From: Simkania sp. | Lineage (GTDB): Bacteria; Chlamydiota; Chlamydiia; Chlamydiales; Simkaniaceae | DNA length: 50,620 bases | Direction of reading: 5' to 3' | Assembly: GCA_027942475.1 (NCBI GenBank) | Contig: JAQFVP010000008.1 | Span: 1 to 50,620, forward strand | Part shown: positions 1 to 9,108 of the stretch, piece by piece | Layout: every line of letters begins with the position of its first letter | Position numbering within the stretch: the first letter of the stretch is position 1 | Program-made: the position numbers and the translations under genes | The notes under the pieces: generated by a model | Told to the model about the DNA's origin: nothing | What the model saw: the letters and a program-made list of their open reading frames with translations, nothing else | The model's database searches: none

Positions 1-8
1 AACCAACC

Positions 9-1109
9 CTATGGGTTACTTATTTTTCCAAATCGCTTTTCTAATATAGTGAGCACCCTTCGCATCAATTTGAGGCTATAATACTTTTTATCGGATTTTG
101 CGAACTGAGGGCTGGGCAGCGAATTCTCAAAAGCGCCTTCTATTTTGTAGACACTGAAAATTTTCGATTGTGAGGCGATAATTAGATGTTTGCTCCCCTT
201 TTTTCTTGGTAAATCTTCCCTACTCAACTCTTGAATGTCTGCAATATTAAATCTTCTGATCCTATCACCACATGCAGCAGGTCTTAGTACCTCTTGTATA
301 ATACTTGTCCTTTCAAGCGGCAGTTTTGCAGGATTGGTCTCTCCGCTTGTCAAGGTCTCATACGTGCAAAATCCTTGAAATGTTGCTTGCACCCGATTGA
401 TGAAAGCCTCGGCAAATTCTGCAATGAGGATTGGATTTGCCACGCAAGAGGGAAAGGGCTTGACCAATGTGAAACCAAAAGGATGGCAAATCAACATATT
501 TATTTGACCGCAGTAGATGAAAAATTCAGCCGATGTTTTACATCGATCATCGAACATACGTGTAAGGAAAGAGGGAGTCGTATTGAAATGCCAAAGTGTA
601 TTGCTATAAAAAGGTTTAATCTTGAAACTTTTCTCCCTTGCTTCCTTTTCCAAGAAATTCACTTCTTCAAAAAGATCGCGTAATAACGAGCTGATCTTTT
701 GCGTGGTCTGGTAGGTGTTATCTAGTTGAACCTCTAGAATATAGTTTTCGAGAAATGCATGCCCAGATCGGGTCCCTAGCTCAGTTGCGATCACTTCGGG
801 GCTATCCCCTCTTTTCTTTGCAAGCGCATAAAGAAATAACCGAGTGATATAGGGGTCATTCACAATTGTATGCATCCTTCGACTCGTTTGACTTAAGTTT
901 TTCATCGACTTTACGTCGAGTAGATGGACAATGATGTTTTTCCAGATTTCACTTGGAAAAGCTAAATCTATGTGTATTGGCTCGGTGCAAGCGGGCGCAA
1001 GGCGACTTGTTTTTAATTCTGAATTTATTGCCTGACTCACGAATTTTTCCCTCTTCTCACATATTTTTTCTTGGATATCGAGTAGGTATAAAATAGTCCG
1101 TCTTTTCAA
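9..1109 (-). CDS. F-box-like domain protein, putative host-directed effector
   Basis: 366-aa ORF. Segment 'LAFPSEIWKNIIVHLLDVKSMKNLSQTSRRMHTIVNDPYI' matches the F-box pattern (LP.E....I...L...D...LS..SR....I..D). Confidence 0.65.
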   Translation of the reverse strand: MKRRTILYLLDIQEKICEKREKFVSQAINSELKTSRLAPACTEPIHIDLAFPSEIWKNIIVHLLDVKSMKNLSQTSRRMHTIVNDPYITRLFLYALAKKRGDSPEVIATELGTRSGHAFLENYILEVQLDNTYQTTQKISSLLRDLFEEVNFLEKEAREKSFKIKPFYSNTLWHFNTTPSFLTRMFDDRCKTSAEFFIYCGQINMLICHPFGFTLVKPFPSCVANPILIAEFAEAFINRVQATFQGFCTYETLTSGETNPAKLPLERTSIIQEVLRPAACGDRIRRFNIADIQELSREDLPRKKGSKHLIIASQSKIFSVYKIEGAFENSLPSPQFAKSDKKYYSLKLMRRVLTILEKRFGKISNP

Positions 1110-1197
1110 ACAAGACTATTTTTTGATATACAGTCGCAAGAAAAGAATTTTTTCATCTGAGAGGTGCGAGTAACACGAGCGCAGCTTGGCTTAAAAC

Positions 1198-1220
1198 GGG
1201 GGGCATGAAGAGTGCACCCC
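1198..1220 (-). terminator. Candidate terminator of pnp
   Basis: Minus-strand GGGGTGCA-loop-TGCCCCC stem (one bulge) followed by CGTTTTA, just downstream of the pnp stop. Confidence 0.35.
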
Positions 1221-1232
1221 AAAGAAAAACTT

Positions 1233-3452
1233 TTACTCTTTTTTTATTGGTATGATAGGCGGAGGCTTGAGGATTCCCGATTTATTATAAGATGTTTGGC
1301 TCCCCTTTCGACTTGGCTCCCTTTGAGGCTCATATTTAGACTCTTTCTCAAGTAAAACCTTATGGCTTAGACGAATTTGCCCGTTATTGTTGATGTCAAC
1401 CACCTTGACCTCGATAGTATCCCCTTCTTTGTAGTGGTCATAAATCTTTTCAATTCTTTGGTGAGAGAGTTCTGAAATATGACATAAACCTTGTTTGTTT
1501 AAAATTGCTACGAAGAGACCAAAATCTTTGATGCTGACGATTTCTCCTTTGTACACTTTCCCTATCTCCACCTCAGCGGTAAGGTTGTAGATCATCTGTT
1601 TTGCGTATTCCATCCCTTTTTGGTCTGTAGAAGCAAGACTGACAAGCCCACTATCGTCGATATTGATATCCACACCTGAATTTTGGACAATCTCGCGGAT
1701 TTGTTTTCCCCCTGGACCGATGATTGTGCCAATTTGGCTCGGCTTGATTTGGATCATTTCAATGCGTGGTGCATGCTTCGACAGGCTTGGTTTCGATTTT
1801 GGACATACTTCTAACATTTTTTGTAAAATCAGCATGCGCCCCTGTTTGGCCTGAAGTAGAGCAGAGCGCATAATTTGAAGATTGATCCCCTCTACTTTAA
1901 TGTCGAGTTGGAAGGCGGTAATCCCTTTTTCGTCTCCAGTAATTTTAAAATCCATGTCACCAAAGGCATCTTCTAGCCCCAAAATATCGGACAAAACGGC
2001 ATGCCTCTCCCCTTCCATAATAAGGCCCATGGCAATTCCTGCAATTGGTCTTTTGATGGGTACACCCGCTTGCATGAGAGCTAAAGTGCCACCACACACA
2101 GAAGCCATAGAAGAGGAGCCGTTCGATTCAGTGATGTTTGACTCGAGACGAATTGTGTAGGGAAATACTTCTTTGTCTGGAACGCTGCAGATCAAAGCGC
2201 GCTCTGCTAGTTTACCATGACCTATTTCGCGCCGCCCTAAAGGACCCATTCGGCGCACTTCTCCCACGCAAAACGGGGGGAAAGCGAATTGTAAATAAAA
2301 GTGGCGGACTCCATCCGTGTTGAGATCTTCATATCGTTGCCCCATGCTTTCACCACCGAGTGTACAAACGGCAATGGTTTGCGTTTCCCCACGCGTAAAG
2401 ACCACACTTCCATGAGTGCGGGGGAGGTAATCCATATCGATCCAAATAGGTCGAATTTCTTCCAGTCCTCTTCCGTCACACCTCTTTTTTTCTGTGAGAA
2501 TCATTTGGCGTATGTGCTGAGCAATCGTATTTTTCATAGCCATTTGCACCTCATGCGAAGCATAGGCGTGATTTTCTTCCTTGCCGGGAGGGAGCAGCTT
2601 ATGCATTACTGCTTCCTTGATTGCTGTGATCTGCTGCCCCCGCTCTTGGCTGTCTGCAATTCGGATCGCCTGTTGCAGCGGCTTTTCCATGATAGCGCCG
2701 ACCTCTTCCATTAATTTTTCAGGGAACACGCGGAGATGCTGTCGATTTTTCGGTTTGCCATGGGTCATCTGCCAGTCAGCGATTTTTTGGCAAATCAACT
2801 TGATGGCCCGATGCCCCTCTTCTACAGCTTCCATCACCTGCTCTTCTGTAAGAAAGTGGCAGTAGCCCTCGATCATCAAAATAGCATCTTCTGTACCCGC
2901 CAAAATAAGATCAAGCGTAGAGCTTGATTGCTCTTCAATAGTGGGGTTGACAATCAAGCGCTCTCCAACCATCCCCACACGTACTCCGGCAATGGGCTTG
3001 ATGAAAGGGATATCAGACAAAGCGAGCGCTGCGGAGCTTGCGCAAATGGCGAGGGGTTCCGGAGAGTTTTTTCCGTCGTAAGAAAGGACCGATGTAATGA
3101 GTTGCGTCTCCACATAGTACCCTTTTTCAAACATGGGGCGGATGGGGCGGTCGATCAAACGGCAGACGAGGGTTTCTCTTTCTGTTGGTTTACCCTCCCT
3201 TTTGATAAATCCCCCGAGCGTTTTTCCCGCAGCAGAAAACTTTTCAACATAATCGACCCGCAGGGGTAAAAAGTCGACGTCGGGCGCATTTTGCCCCATA
3301 CAAGCCGTTGCGAGTAACAGGGTTTCACCAGAGGAAACGACAACCGCACCATTTGCTTGGCGCGCAATTTTCCCTGTCTCAAAGTTTAGATCTCTTCCAT
3401 TAATTGAGATTGTCATAGAATCGGGTTGCAGGGAAGGGGTATTTTGATGCAT
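1233..3452 (-). CDS. pnp: Polyribonucleotide nucleotidyltransferase (PNPase)
   Basis: 739 aa with two RNase PH domains, a KH domain (IGTIIGPGGKQIREI) and an S1 domain (GKVYKGEIVSIKDFGLFVAI); next to rpsO. The true start may be internal. Confidence 0.97.
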   Translation of the reverse strand: MHQNTPSLQPDSMTISINGRDLNFETGKIARQANGAVVVSSGETLLLATACMGQNAPDVDFLPLRVDYVEKFSAAGKTLGGFIKREGKPTERETLVCRLIDRPIRPMFEKGYYVETQLITSVLSYDGKNSPEPLAICASSAALALSDIPFIKPIAGVRVGMVGERLIVNPTIEEQSSSTLDLILAGTEDAILMIEGYCHFLTEEQVMEAVEEGHRAIKLICQKIADWQMTHGKPKNRQHLRVFPEKLMEEVGAIMEKPLQQAIRIADSQERGQQITAIKEAVMHKLLPPGKEENHAYASHEVQMAMKNTIAQHIRQMILTEKKRCDGRGLEEIRPIWIDMDYLPRTHGSVVFTRGETQTIAVCTLGGESMGQRYEDLNTDGVRHFYLQFAFPPFCVGEVRRMGPLGRREIGHGKLAERALICSVPDKEVFPYTIRLESNITESNGSSSMASVCGGTLALMQAGVPIKRPIAGIAMGLIMEGERHAVLSDILGLEDAFGDMDFKITGDEKGITAFQLDIKVEGINLQIMRSALLQAKQGRMLILQKMLEVCPKSKPSLSKHAPRIEMIQIKPSQIGTIIGPGGKQIREIVQNSGVDINIDDSGLVSLASTDQKGMEYAKQMIYNLTAEVEIGKVYKGEIVSIKDFGLFVAILNKQGLCHISELSHQRIEKIYDHYKEGDTIEVKVVDINNNGQIRLSHKVLLEKESKYEPQREPSRKGSQTSYNKSGILKPPPIIPIKKE

Positions 3453-3723
3453 GTAAAATTATGACTCCTAGTTATGTGGATTGGATCGCTGATCCAAGTA
3501 CGGCCTTACGACCAAGGTGGACATTTTTCAGTGTGAAGAAAGCACGCAATTTCTGACATTCTCTACCATATTGAAAAAAGGGATAAGCTCCTACCATTAG
3601 CATTTAAAAAACAGAGGGGGTATTCCTTTATTTAGCTTATAAAAACAAGGACAAAAGGAAAACTCTAAAGAAGCAAATCTTAACAGCTCACTACTTATAG
3701 ATGCAAGTAGGAAATGAGAATAC

Positions 3724-3993
3724 CTATTTGCGCAGATTAAGACGGGTTATCAGAGTTTGATACCGTTTGGTATCTGTTGAGTTTAAATAATCGAGGAGTT
3801 TTCTCCTCTGACCGACCAGCTTTAACAAAGCTAGTCTAGAGGCCTGGTCTTTTGGGGCCAACTTGAGGTGGTCCGTAAGCTCAGCGATTCGCTCAGTTAA
3901 AATTGCAATTTGCACGTCCGCAGAGCCCGTGTCTTTTTCGTGCAATTGAAACTGTTTAGTAATTTCTTCTTTAGCGCGTCTATCTAATGACAT
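3724..3993 (-). CDS. rpsO: 30S ribosomal protein S15
   Basis: 89 aa, typical S15 ([24 protein letters not shown]...RRKLLDYL). Confidence 0.98.
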   Translation of the reverse strand: MSLDRRAKEEITKQFQLHEKDTGSADVQIAILTERIAELTDHLKLAPKDQASRLALLKLVGQRRKLLDYLNSTDTKRYQTLITRLNLRK

Positions 3994-4220
3994 GGTACCA
4001 AATTTCTCCTTTTGGCCTCCGCCGAAAGTTGCAGCAGGTTTTACTTTATTCTAACAGAAAGGGGGGAATGTTGCAACTCTCAGATCTTTAATGAGCGACA
4101 AATTTTAAATTTAGTACTTTTCAAATTTTTGTAGCATAAAAAATTAACTAGAATCGCACAGTATTTCTCGTTACCATAGTCTATTTACACATCTAATCGA
4201 AAGTGCATTACGAGGAGAGA

Positions 4221-4709
4221 ATGAAACGTCAGTTTTCTAGCTTAGATTGTGAAATGATGGAAGAGGCGCTTGTTGAAGCTAGCAAAGCGTGGGACCGGGA
4301 TGAAGTTCCAGTGGGCGCTGTTATAGTTTCAAACGGTCAAATCATTGCCCGTGCCCACAATCTTGTGGAATCACAAAAGGATGCAACGGCGCACGCTGAA
4401 ATAATGTGTATGCGCAAAGCGGCAAAGGTTCTTCAAGGGTGGAGGCTTGTAAATACCACTTTATATTCCACCCTTGAGCCTTGTGCGATGTGCGCGGGCG
4501 CTATTTTTTTGTTTCGGGTTGCTCGGGTAGTATGGGGTGCTGCCGATCCTAGGCAGGGGGCGCACGGGAGTTGGGTTAACCTATTTGAAAAAAAGCATCC
4601 GATGCATCAACTAGAAATTACGGGAGGTCTATACGAGGGGCGCGCTGGGGAGCTCATGCGTATTTTTTTTCAAAAGCAGAGGAAAAAAGGATGGCAGAAA
4701 AAACATTAG
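4221..4709 (+). CDS. tadA: tRNA-specific adenosine deaminase
   Basis: HAE and PCAMC zinc motifs (TAHAEIMCMR; LEPCAMCAGAI). ATG at 4221 follows gaggaga; the ORF track start at 4203 is upstream of that RBS. Confidence 0.93.
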   Translation: MKRQFSSLDCEMMEEALVEASKAWDRDEVPVGAVIVSNGQIIARAHNLVESQKDATAHAEIMCMRKAAKVLQGWRLVNTTLYSTLEPCAMCAGAIFLFRVARVVWGAADPRQGAHGSWVNLFEKKHPMHQLEITGGLYEGRAGELMRIFFQKQRKKGWQKKH

Positions 4710-4921
4710 AAGAGCTCTTCGATGAAATGATCACTTTTCAGGAAAAAAAATTGCTCGAAATCGGATCGAAAATCGTTCCCTATCTGACCGGGGATGATCT
4801 TTTGCAGCCCAATGACTACGAAGCGCTAGAACGCCACCCAATATTTCGTTATGAAGAGGGGGTACTCAAGGGGATGCACACCGCAAAAATGGCTGTTTTG
4901 GCAAAAATGCGGGGCGTGTGA
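4691..4921 (+). CDS. Small conserved hypothetical protein coupled to tadA
   Basis: 76 aa, overlaps the tadA 3' end by 19 nt. Matches the pnp-rpsO-tadA-hypothetical order I recall from Chlamydia. Confidence 0.7.
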   Translation: MAEKTLEELFDEMITFQEKKLLEIGSKIVPYLTGDDLLQPNDYEALERHPIFRYEEGVLKGMHTAKMAVLAKMRGV

Positions 4922-4991
4922 CTGCTCTTTTAGCTAGAAGCGAAAAGGTAGCAAAAAAGTTTTGGTGCGCAATGTTTTACGTAAGGAAGTG

Positions 4992-5891
4992 TCACTTGTC
5001 TGTTTTAGTGCGATGGAATGCCCGCCTTTGTTTCTTGCACCAGTGCAACAGCCGTATCCATATGGATGGAGTTTTATTTGAACAAAAATCAGCGCGCGCA
5101 TCCTTTTCGATGACTTGCCCAGTTTGAAAGTCGTAGATTTTTTCTTCTCTCAAGGAGCGGTATGTGCGAGAAAGTGTTAAATATTTTCTCTTGAATCGGA
5201 TAACCATGTTGTCCCATCTTCGCAGACGGAAAAAAGGGCCTGGAATTTCCCAAATGAGAAGAGCGTAGAGATACCCAAAGAGAAGGGAGGCAGCAGTGAT
5301 GAGGAAGCCGAAGAAATTCCCTTTGCAAAAATCGAGAAATAGAGTGACCCCGAGCGTACCGAAGACGAGATGATGGGCACGCATCGGAATGATCATAAAA
5401 AGCATGAGATTGGCTGTGGGAAAGAGAAAAGTCCAGCTAATGAGTAAAATGTAAATAGCCGGCGTTGCGCCTGCAAGAGGTGTGCAAGCGGAGAAGGCAA
5501 ACTGGAAGAGGCAAAAAAGTAGGCCGACAAACATCCCCCCACCAAAATAGAGGGCCAAAAAGTGGTATTTGTTTTTTAGCTTGACGAGGGAGGAACCAAA
5601 AGTCCACAGGACATAGAGTTTAAAAAAGATGTAGAGCAACAAGGTAAAATCGATTTCGTGGGATAGAGGTTCGATCAGTAAGTAAGAAACAAATTGCCAC
5701 ACAAAGAGCTTGCGAATGCCTGAGGTGCTCAAACTCAGTATTGTGTAGGGGCTGGGGATACGAAAAACCTGCACGCACAAGGTGTGAAGCAAGAGGGAAA
5801 AAAAAGTGGTAATTAAAGTGGTGGCGACTGTAACTCTAACTACTTTAGGCACAGAAGCTGCGCCCATTCGAAGCCTATCAAAAGAATACAT
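4992..5891 (-). CDS. Rhomboid-like multi-pass membrane protein, probably proteolytically inactive
   Basis: Rhomboid-type layout (FVWQFVSYLLIEP; FGSSLVKLKNKYHFLALYFGGGMFVGLLF), but the GxSG position reads 'GATPA'. Start taken at MYSFDR; ORF track start is 5912. Confidence 0.55.
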   Translation of the reverse strand: MYSFDRLRMGAASVPKVVRVTVATTLITTFFSLLLHTLCVQVFRIPSPYTILSLSTSGIRKLFVWQFVSYLLIEPLSHEIDFTLLLYIFFKLYVLWTFGSSLVKLKNKYHFLALYFGGGMFVGLLFCLFQFAFSACTPLAGATPAIYILLISWTFLFPTANLMLFMIIPMRAHHLVFGTLGVTLFLDFCKGNFFGFLITAASLLFGYLYALLIWEIPGPFFRLRRWDNMVIRFKRKYLTLSRTYRSLREEKIYDFQTGQVIEKDARADFCSNKTPSIWIRLLHWCKKQRRAFHRTKTDK

Positions 5892-6871
5892 AACAGAAAC
5901 CCTATAATACACAAGGAATTATAGGGCAATGGGCCAATAAAAAGGGATAAAAAAGGAAAAATCTAAAAAGAAGCTTGGGTAGAATGTAGCGATCCCACCC
6001 TTTATCAAAGAAACAAGGATCGCTACTTGGCTCAGCGCTCCATTGTCCCAACAAAAAAGAAGAGAGTGCGCCACACTCATTTCTAAAACGGTGGTGAAGC
6101 GAGGCGTTTCCCCATCTAATACCCCATCCACACTAAATCGCTAAAACGATTTTTGTGTTCAGTTGTGATGGTGCAGGCAAATATCACCTGGGGCCATACA
6201 GAGCGAAAAAGAAAGTCGAGTCGGCCCCTCTTTCGACTTGTGTATGTGGCATCTTAACAATTTTATTATCAATAGGATGGAGTGATCGATTCGCATGCAA
6301 ACAGGTGGGCTTAATCGCTGGTTGCTTGCCTAGATTGTAAGATCGGTGATTGAGATAGCTCAAATAGGCGGTTACTTTGCCTCGTAAGGGGACACCTAAT
6401 GGGACTTAGCATGTAACTTGCTATCAATCTTTTAGATAAAAATCTGGTCCTCAAAATATTGACTTAAGCAAGAGCGGAAGGGGAAAATCAAAGCTGTTTG
6501 TCGCCCTTTTCATAGAAATTCTCAGTGGCCTTATTCCTCCAAAAGGGTGTACACAACTCTTGGTACTTTCTTTTCTGCAAACAGAGCGTAATTTATTTTA
6601 GATGGTTTGGGTACTTTTTTTGATGTTTTAGAAAGAGAGAAAATAACTGGCTCACGGGGTAGCCATTCCCCTTTTTTGCGGTGCCCTCCTTCCTTGTATA
6701 GGGGTCTTTTTCAGTACATTTTTTTAATTTTTTATAATAATAAAAAAAAATAGTTTATTTTTTTAAATAAAAAAGTTATTTTTAATTTTATAGGGTAGAT
6801 ATAGAATTTGTGATTTAATTATCAACTAGATTTTAAAAAAATGAAAGGAATTCCAACAAGGAGCGTATCCA

Positions 6872-7291
6872 ATGCCTGTTAAAAGAAGAAGAACAAAAGC
6901 AGCTTCTTCGAAGAAAACCACTCGTAAGAGAACAACTAAGAAAACCGCTGCTAGAAGAAAAACCGTGAGAAGTAAGGTTGCAAAGCGCAAAACAACAGCC
7001 AAGCGCAAAACAACGGCTAAGCGCAAAACAACAGCCAAACGCAAAACAGCCAAGCGCAAAACAACGGCTAAGCGCAAAACAACGGCTAAGCGTAAAACAA
7101 CAGCCAAACGCAAAACAGCCAAGCGCAAAACAACGGCCAAACGCAAAACAGCCAAGCGCAAAACAACGGCTAAGCGTAAAACGGTTAAGAGAAAAACAAC
7201 GGCTAAAAAGACGGCCAGAAGGACCAAGAGAAAATCTGGTAGCACCGTCGTGGTTAGAAGGCGCAGACGCCGCAGAAAAGCGGCTGCTTGA
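6872..7291 (+). CDS. hctB: Histone H1-like nucleoid protein (Hc2-like)
   Basis: 139 aa, Lys/Arg/Thr/Ala repeats (AKRKTTAKRKT), RRRRRRRKAAA C-terminus, RBS aaggag before the ATG. Confidence 0.9.
   Translation: MPVKRRRTKAASSKKTTRKRTTKKTAARRKTVRSKVAKRKTTAKRKTTAKRKTTAKRKTAKRKTTAKRKTTAKRKTTAKRKTAKRKTTAKRKTAKRKTTAKRKTVKRKTTAKKTARRTKRKSGSTVVVRRRRRRRKAAA
6979..7200 (+). repeat. In-frame tandem repeat of 15- and 18-nt units in hctB
   Basis: Repeated aagcgcaaaacaac(a/g)gc(c/t) units encoding AKRKT and AKRKTT. Confidence 0.9.
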
Positions 7292-7312
7292 CGGCCCGAT
7301 TACCGTAACTTA

Positions 7313-7338
7313 AAGAGCGTGATAGCCGTCACGCTCTT
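7313..7338 (+). terminator. Intrinsic terminator of hctB (possibly bidirectional)
   Basis: Perfect 10-bp stem AAGAGCGTGA-tagccg-TCACGCTCTT, about 20 nt past the hctB stop, followed by gattctcttt. Confidence 0.8.
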
Positions 7339-7573
7339 GATTCTCTTTGGGTAGTCGGCAGCTGTTTGTATAGGCTAGAGGGGCTTTTCTTTTGTAAGTG
7401 ATTTGGTTTGCAGCAGCAAATCGATCTCTTATTGAGTAGCAATTCCCTAATTGAAAGCAAAGAAATAGCTTAAGTCCAAGCCTGCAATGTGAAAAGCGCT
7501 TACATTTTGGCATTTTTTTGCAAAACTTTTAATAGGTAGGGCAAAGTGACCCCCAAGGCTGTTTTAGGTGGGG

Positions 7574-8176
7574 TTATGTGTGAAAAGTTCCTTGCATAAT
7601 GATTTCACTGAGTGGCTTGCGTTGGGATGGAATCTCTTTTTCTTGCATGTCTTGTCTCAGATCTTCCTTTTTACCCCGCTTACCAATTGCAGCCATGGCC
7701 TCAACTTGGTACTCTTGTGGAACTTTGCAAATATTTCTCGCTTTTGCATAGTCAAACCCCTGCATGCCGTGGACAACGAGTCCATGGATGTGCCCTTGTA
7801 GTGCGAGGTATGCCCAAGCAGCTCCTGTGTCAAAGCTGTGAGTCAATGCAGGGGTTTGGGTATGTTCAGAGATTTTATGGGAGAGGATGAGCAGAAGTAC
7901 ACCAGCTCTTTTGGCCCATTCTCGATTAAAGGGTACTAATAGGGAAAACAAAGAGTCCCACGCTAAAGTATTGCGGTGAGCATAGATGAAGCGCCAGGGT
8001 TGGGCGTTATAAGAAGAAGGAGCCCAATGCGCTGCATCAAATAGGCTCATTAGTAGGGTTTGATCAATTGACTCTCCCGTCATTGCACGGGGTGACCACC
8101 GGCTGAGTATGAGCGGATGGACATCATATTCTGTCTGCCTCCTTGTTGCAATTTCTTGCGGCAATCTATCTTTCAT
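7574..8176 (-). CDS. Nitroreductase family protein
   Basis: 200 aa, 'RWSPRAMTGESIDQTLLMSLFDAAHWAPSSYNAQPWRFIYA'. Confidence 0.9.
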   Translation of the reverse strand: MKDRLPQEIATRRQTEYDVHPLILSRWSPRAMTGESIDQTLLMSLFDAAHWAPSSYNAQPWRFIYAHRNTLAWDSLFSLLVPFNREWAKRAGVLLLILSHKISEHTQTPALTHSFDTGAAWAYLALQGHIHGLVVHGMQGFDYAKARNICKVPQEYQVEAMAAIGKRGKKEDLRQDMQEKEIPSQRKPLSEIIMQGTFHT

Positions 8177-8198
8177 TTTCTCTTCCTTTTGGATCTTG

Positions 8199-8834
8199 CT
8201 AAGTATGGAGCGATTTTAATACAACATGAACTATTTGAGCAATTAACATGACCAAACCGCCCGTGGCAAACAGATCGCTGGGGAAATGAGCAAGCAAGAG
8301 AACCCGACTCAAAGAGAAAACAGAGGCAAGAGATATGCTCAGAATCCGGAAACGGGGGTAGCAAAGGGCAATAGATGCAGCAAGTGTGAACACAGCGGCA
8401 ATATGACCAGAGGGAAAAGAATGAAAGTAGCTGTCAAAGCTTCCGTGTTCAAATCCAAAAAACCCTTTTGCAAAAAAGGCCTCAGGTCGAGCGCGCCCAA
8501 TGAAAATTTTAGAGACCCTCACAAAGGCAACGGAAAGCAGTTGGGCTGCGAGCAGCTCAAAAAAAAGCACTGCCTGCCCTAGGTCTTTTTTTGAGAATCG
8601 GACATAGAGAAAGCACCCTAAACAAAGGGACAAATAAAGGGGGGGAAAGAGCAGAAAAGAGGCCCATTTGATCAAGGGAGAAGGGCCCAAATAAGTGAGA
8701 TAGAACATGATTTTATCGAGGAAAAGAAAATCCACAAAAAAGTAGCAAACAAGAGCTGCTAACCCAAAAAGGAGAGCCATGCACCCTAAAAAAGGGGGTT
8801 TGCGTATCCGAAAATATTTGGTAAGGCGTGTCAT
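8199..8834 (-). CDS. PAP2-family membrane phosphatase
   Basis: 211 aa with 'KIFIGRARPEAF', 'SFPSGHIAAVFT' and 'SRVLLLAHFPSDLFAT' (the three phosphatase signature motifs). Confidence 0.88.
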   Translation of the reverse strand: MTRLTKYFRIRKPPFLGCMALLFGLAALVCYFFVDFLFLDKIMFYLTYLGPSPLIKWASFLLFPPLYLSLCLGCFLYVRFSKKDLGQAVLFFELLAAQLLSVAFVRVSKIFIGRARPEAFFAKGFFGFEHGSFDSYFHSFPSGHIAAVFTLAASIALCYPRFRILSISLASVFSLSRVLLLAHFPSDLFATGGLVMLIAQIVHVVLKSLHT

Positions 8835-8980
8835 AGAGTGGGAATATAGCGCATTCAGAAAAGAGGGGCAAGCAAGTGGAGCCCCATGAGCATGGGAAAC
8901 AGCATTTCGTATAAAAGCTATCTTTTCCCGAGGGGCTCAAGCAAGGGTGCATCCAAATTATGTATCTAAAGGACAATTGC

Positions 8981-9038
8981 TTGAAAACACGCGGCATTCC
9001 CACCCCCTTAACGGGATGGGAATGCCGCGTGTTTTCAA
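8981..9038. repeat. Perfect 22-bp inverted repeat with 14-nt spacer
   Basis: TTGAAAACACGCGGCATTCCCA (8981-9002) is the exact reverse complement of TGGGAATGCCGCGTGTTTTCAA (9017-9038). Confidence 0.98.
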
Positions 9039-9108
9039 AAAATTCTAAATTACAGTATGGTGTAGGTTTGGACAAGAGGTAGGTATAAGACAGACCTGCT
9101 ATCAACAA

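Noticed and set aside
2237-3382. Several 60-137-aa ORFs antisense or out of frame in pnp
   Set aside because: Fully contained in a confidently assigned conserved gene, with no RBS or domain evidence.
5900-5926. 9-bp hairpin CCCTATAAT/ATTATAGGG at the rhomboid-like gene start
   Set aside because: Real inverted repeat, but with a TATAAT-rich stem it could be promoter sequence or chance; not enough to call an element.
6826-7313. ORFs 6826..7245 (-) and 6978..7313 (+1 frame) overlapping hctB
   Set aside because: Open only because the repeat units lack stops in several frames; the Lys/Arg-rich frame has the RBS and the expected Hc2 composition.
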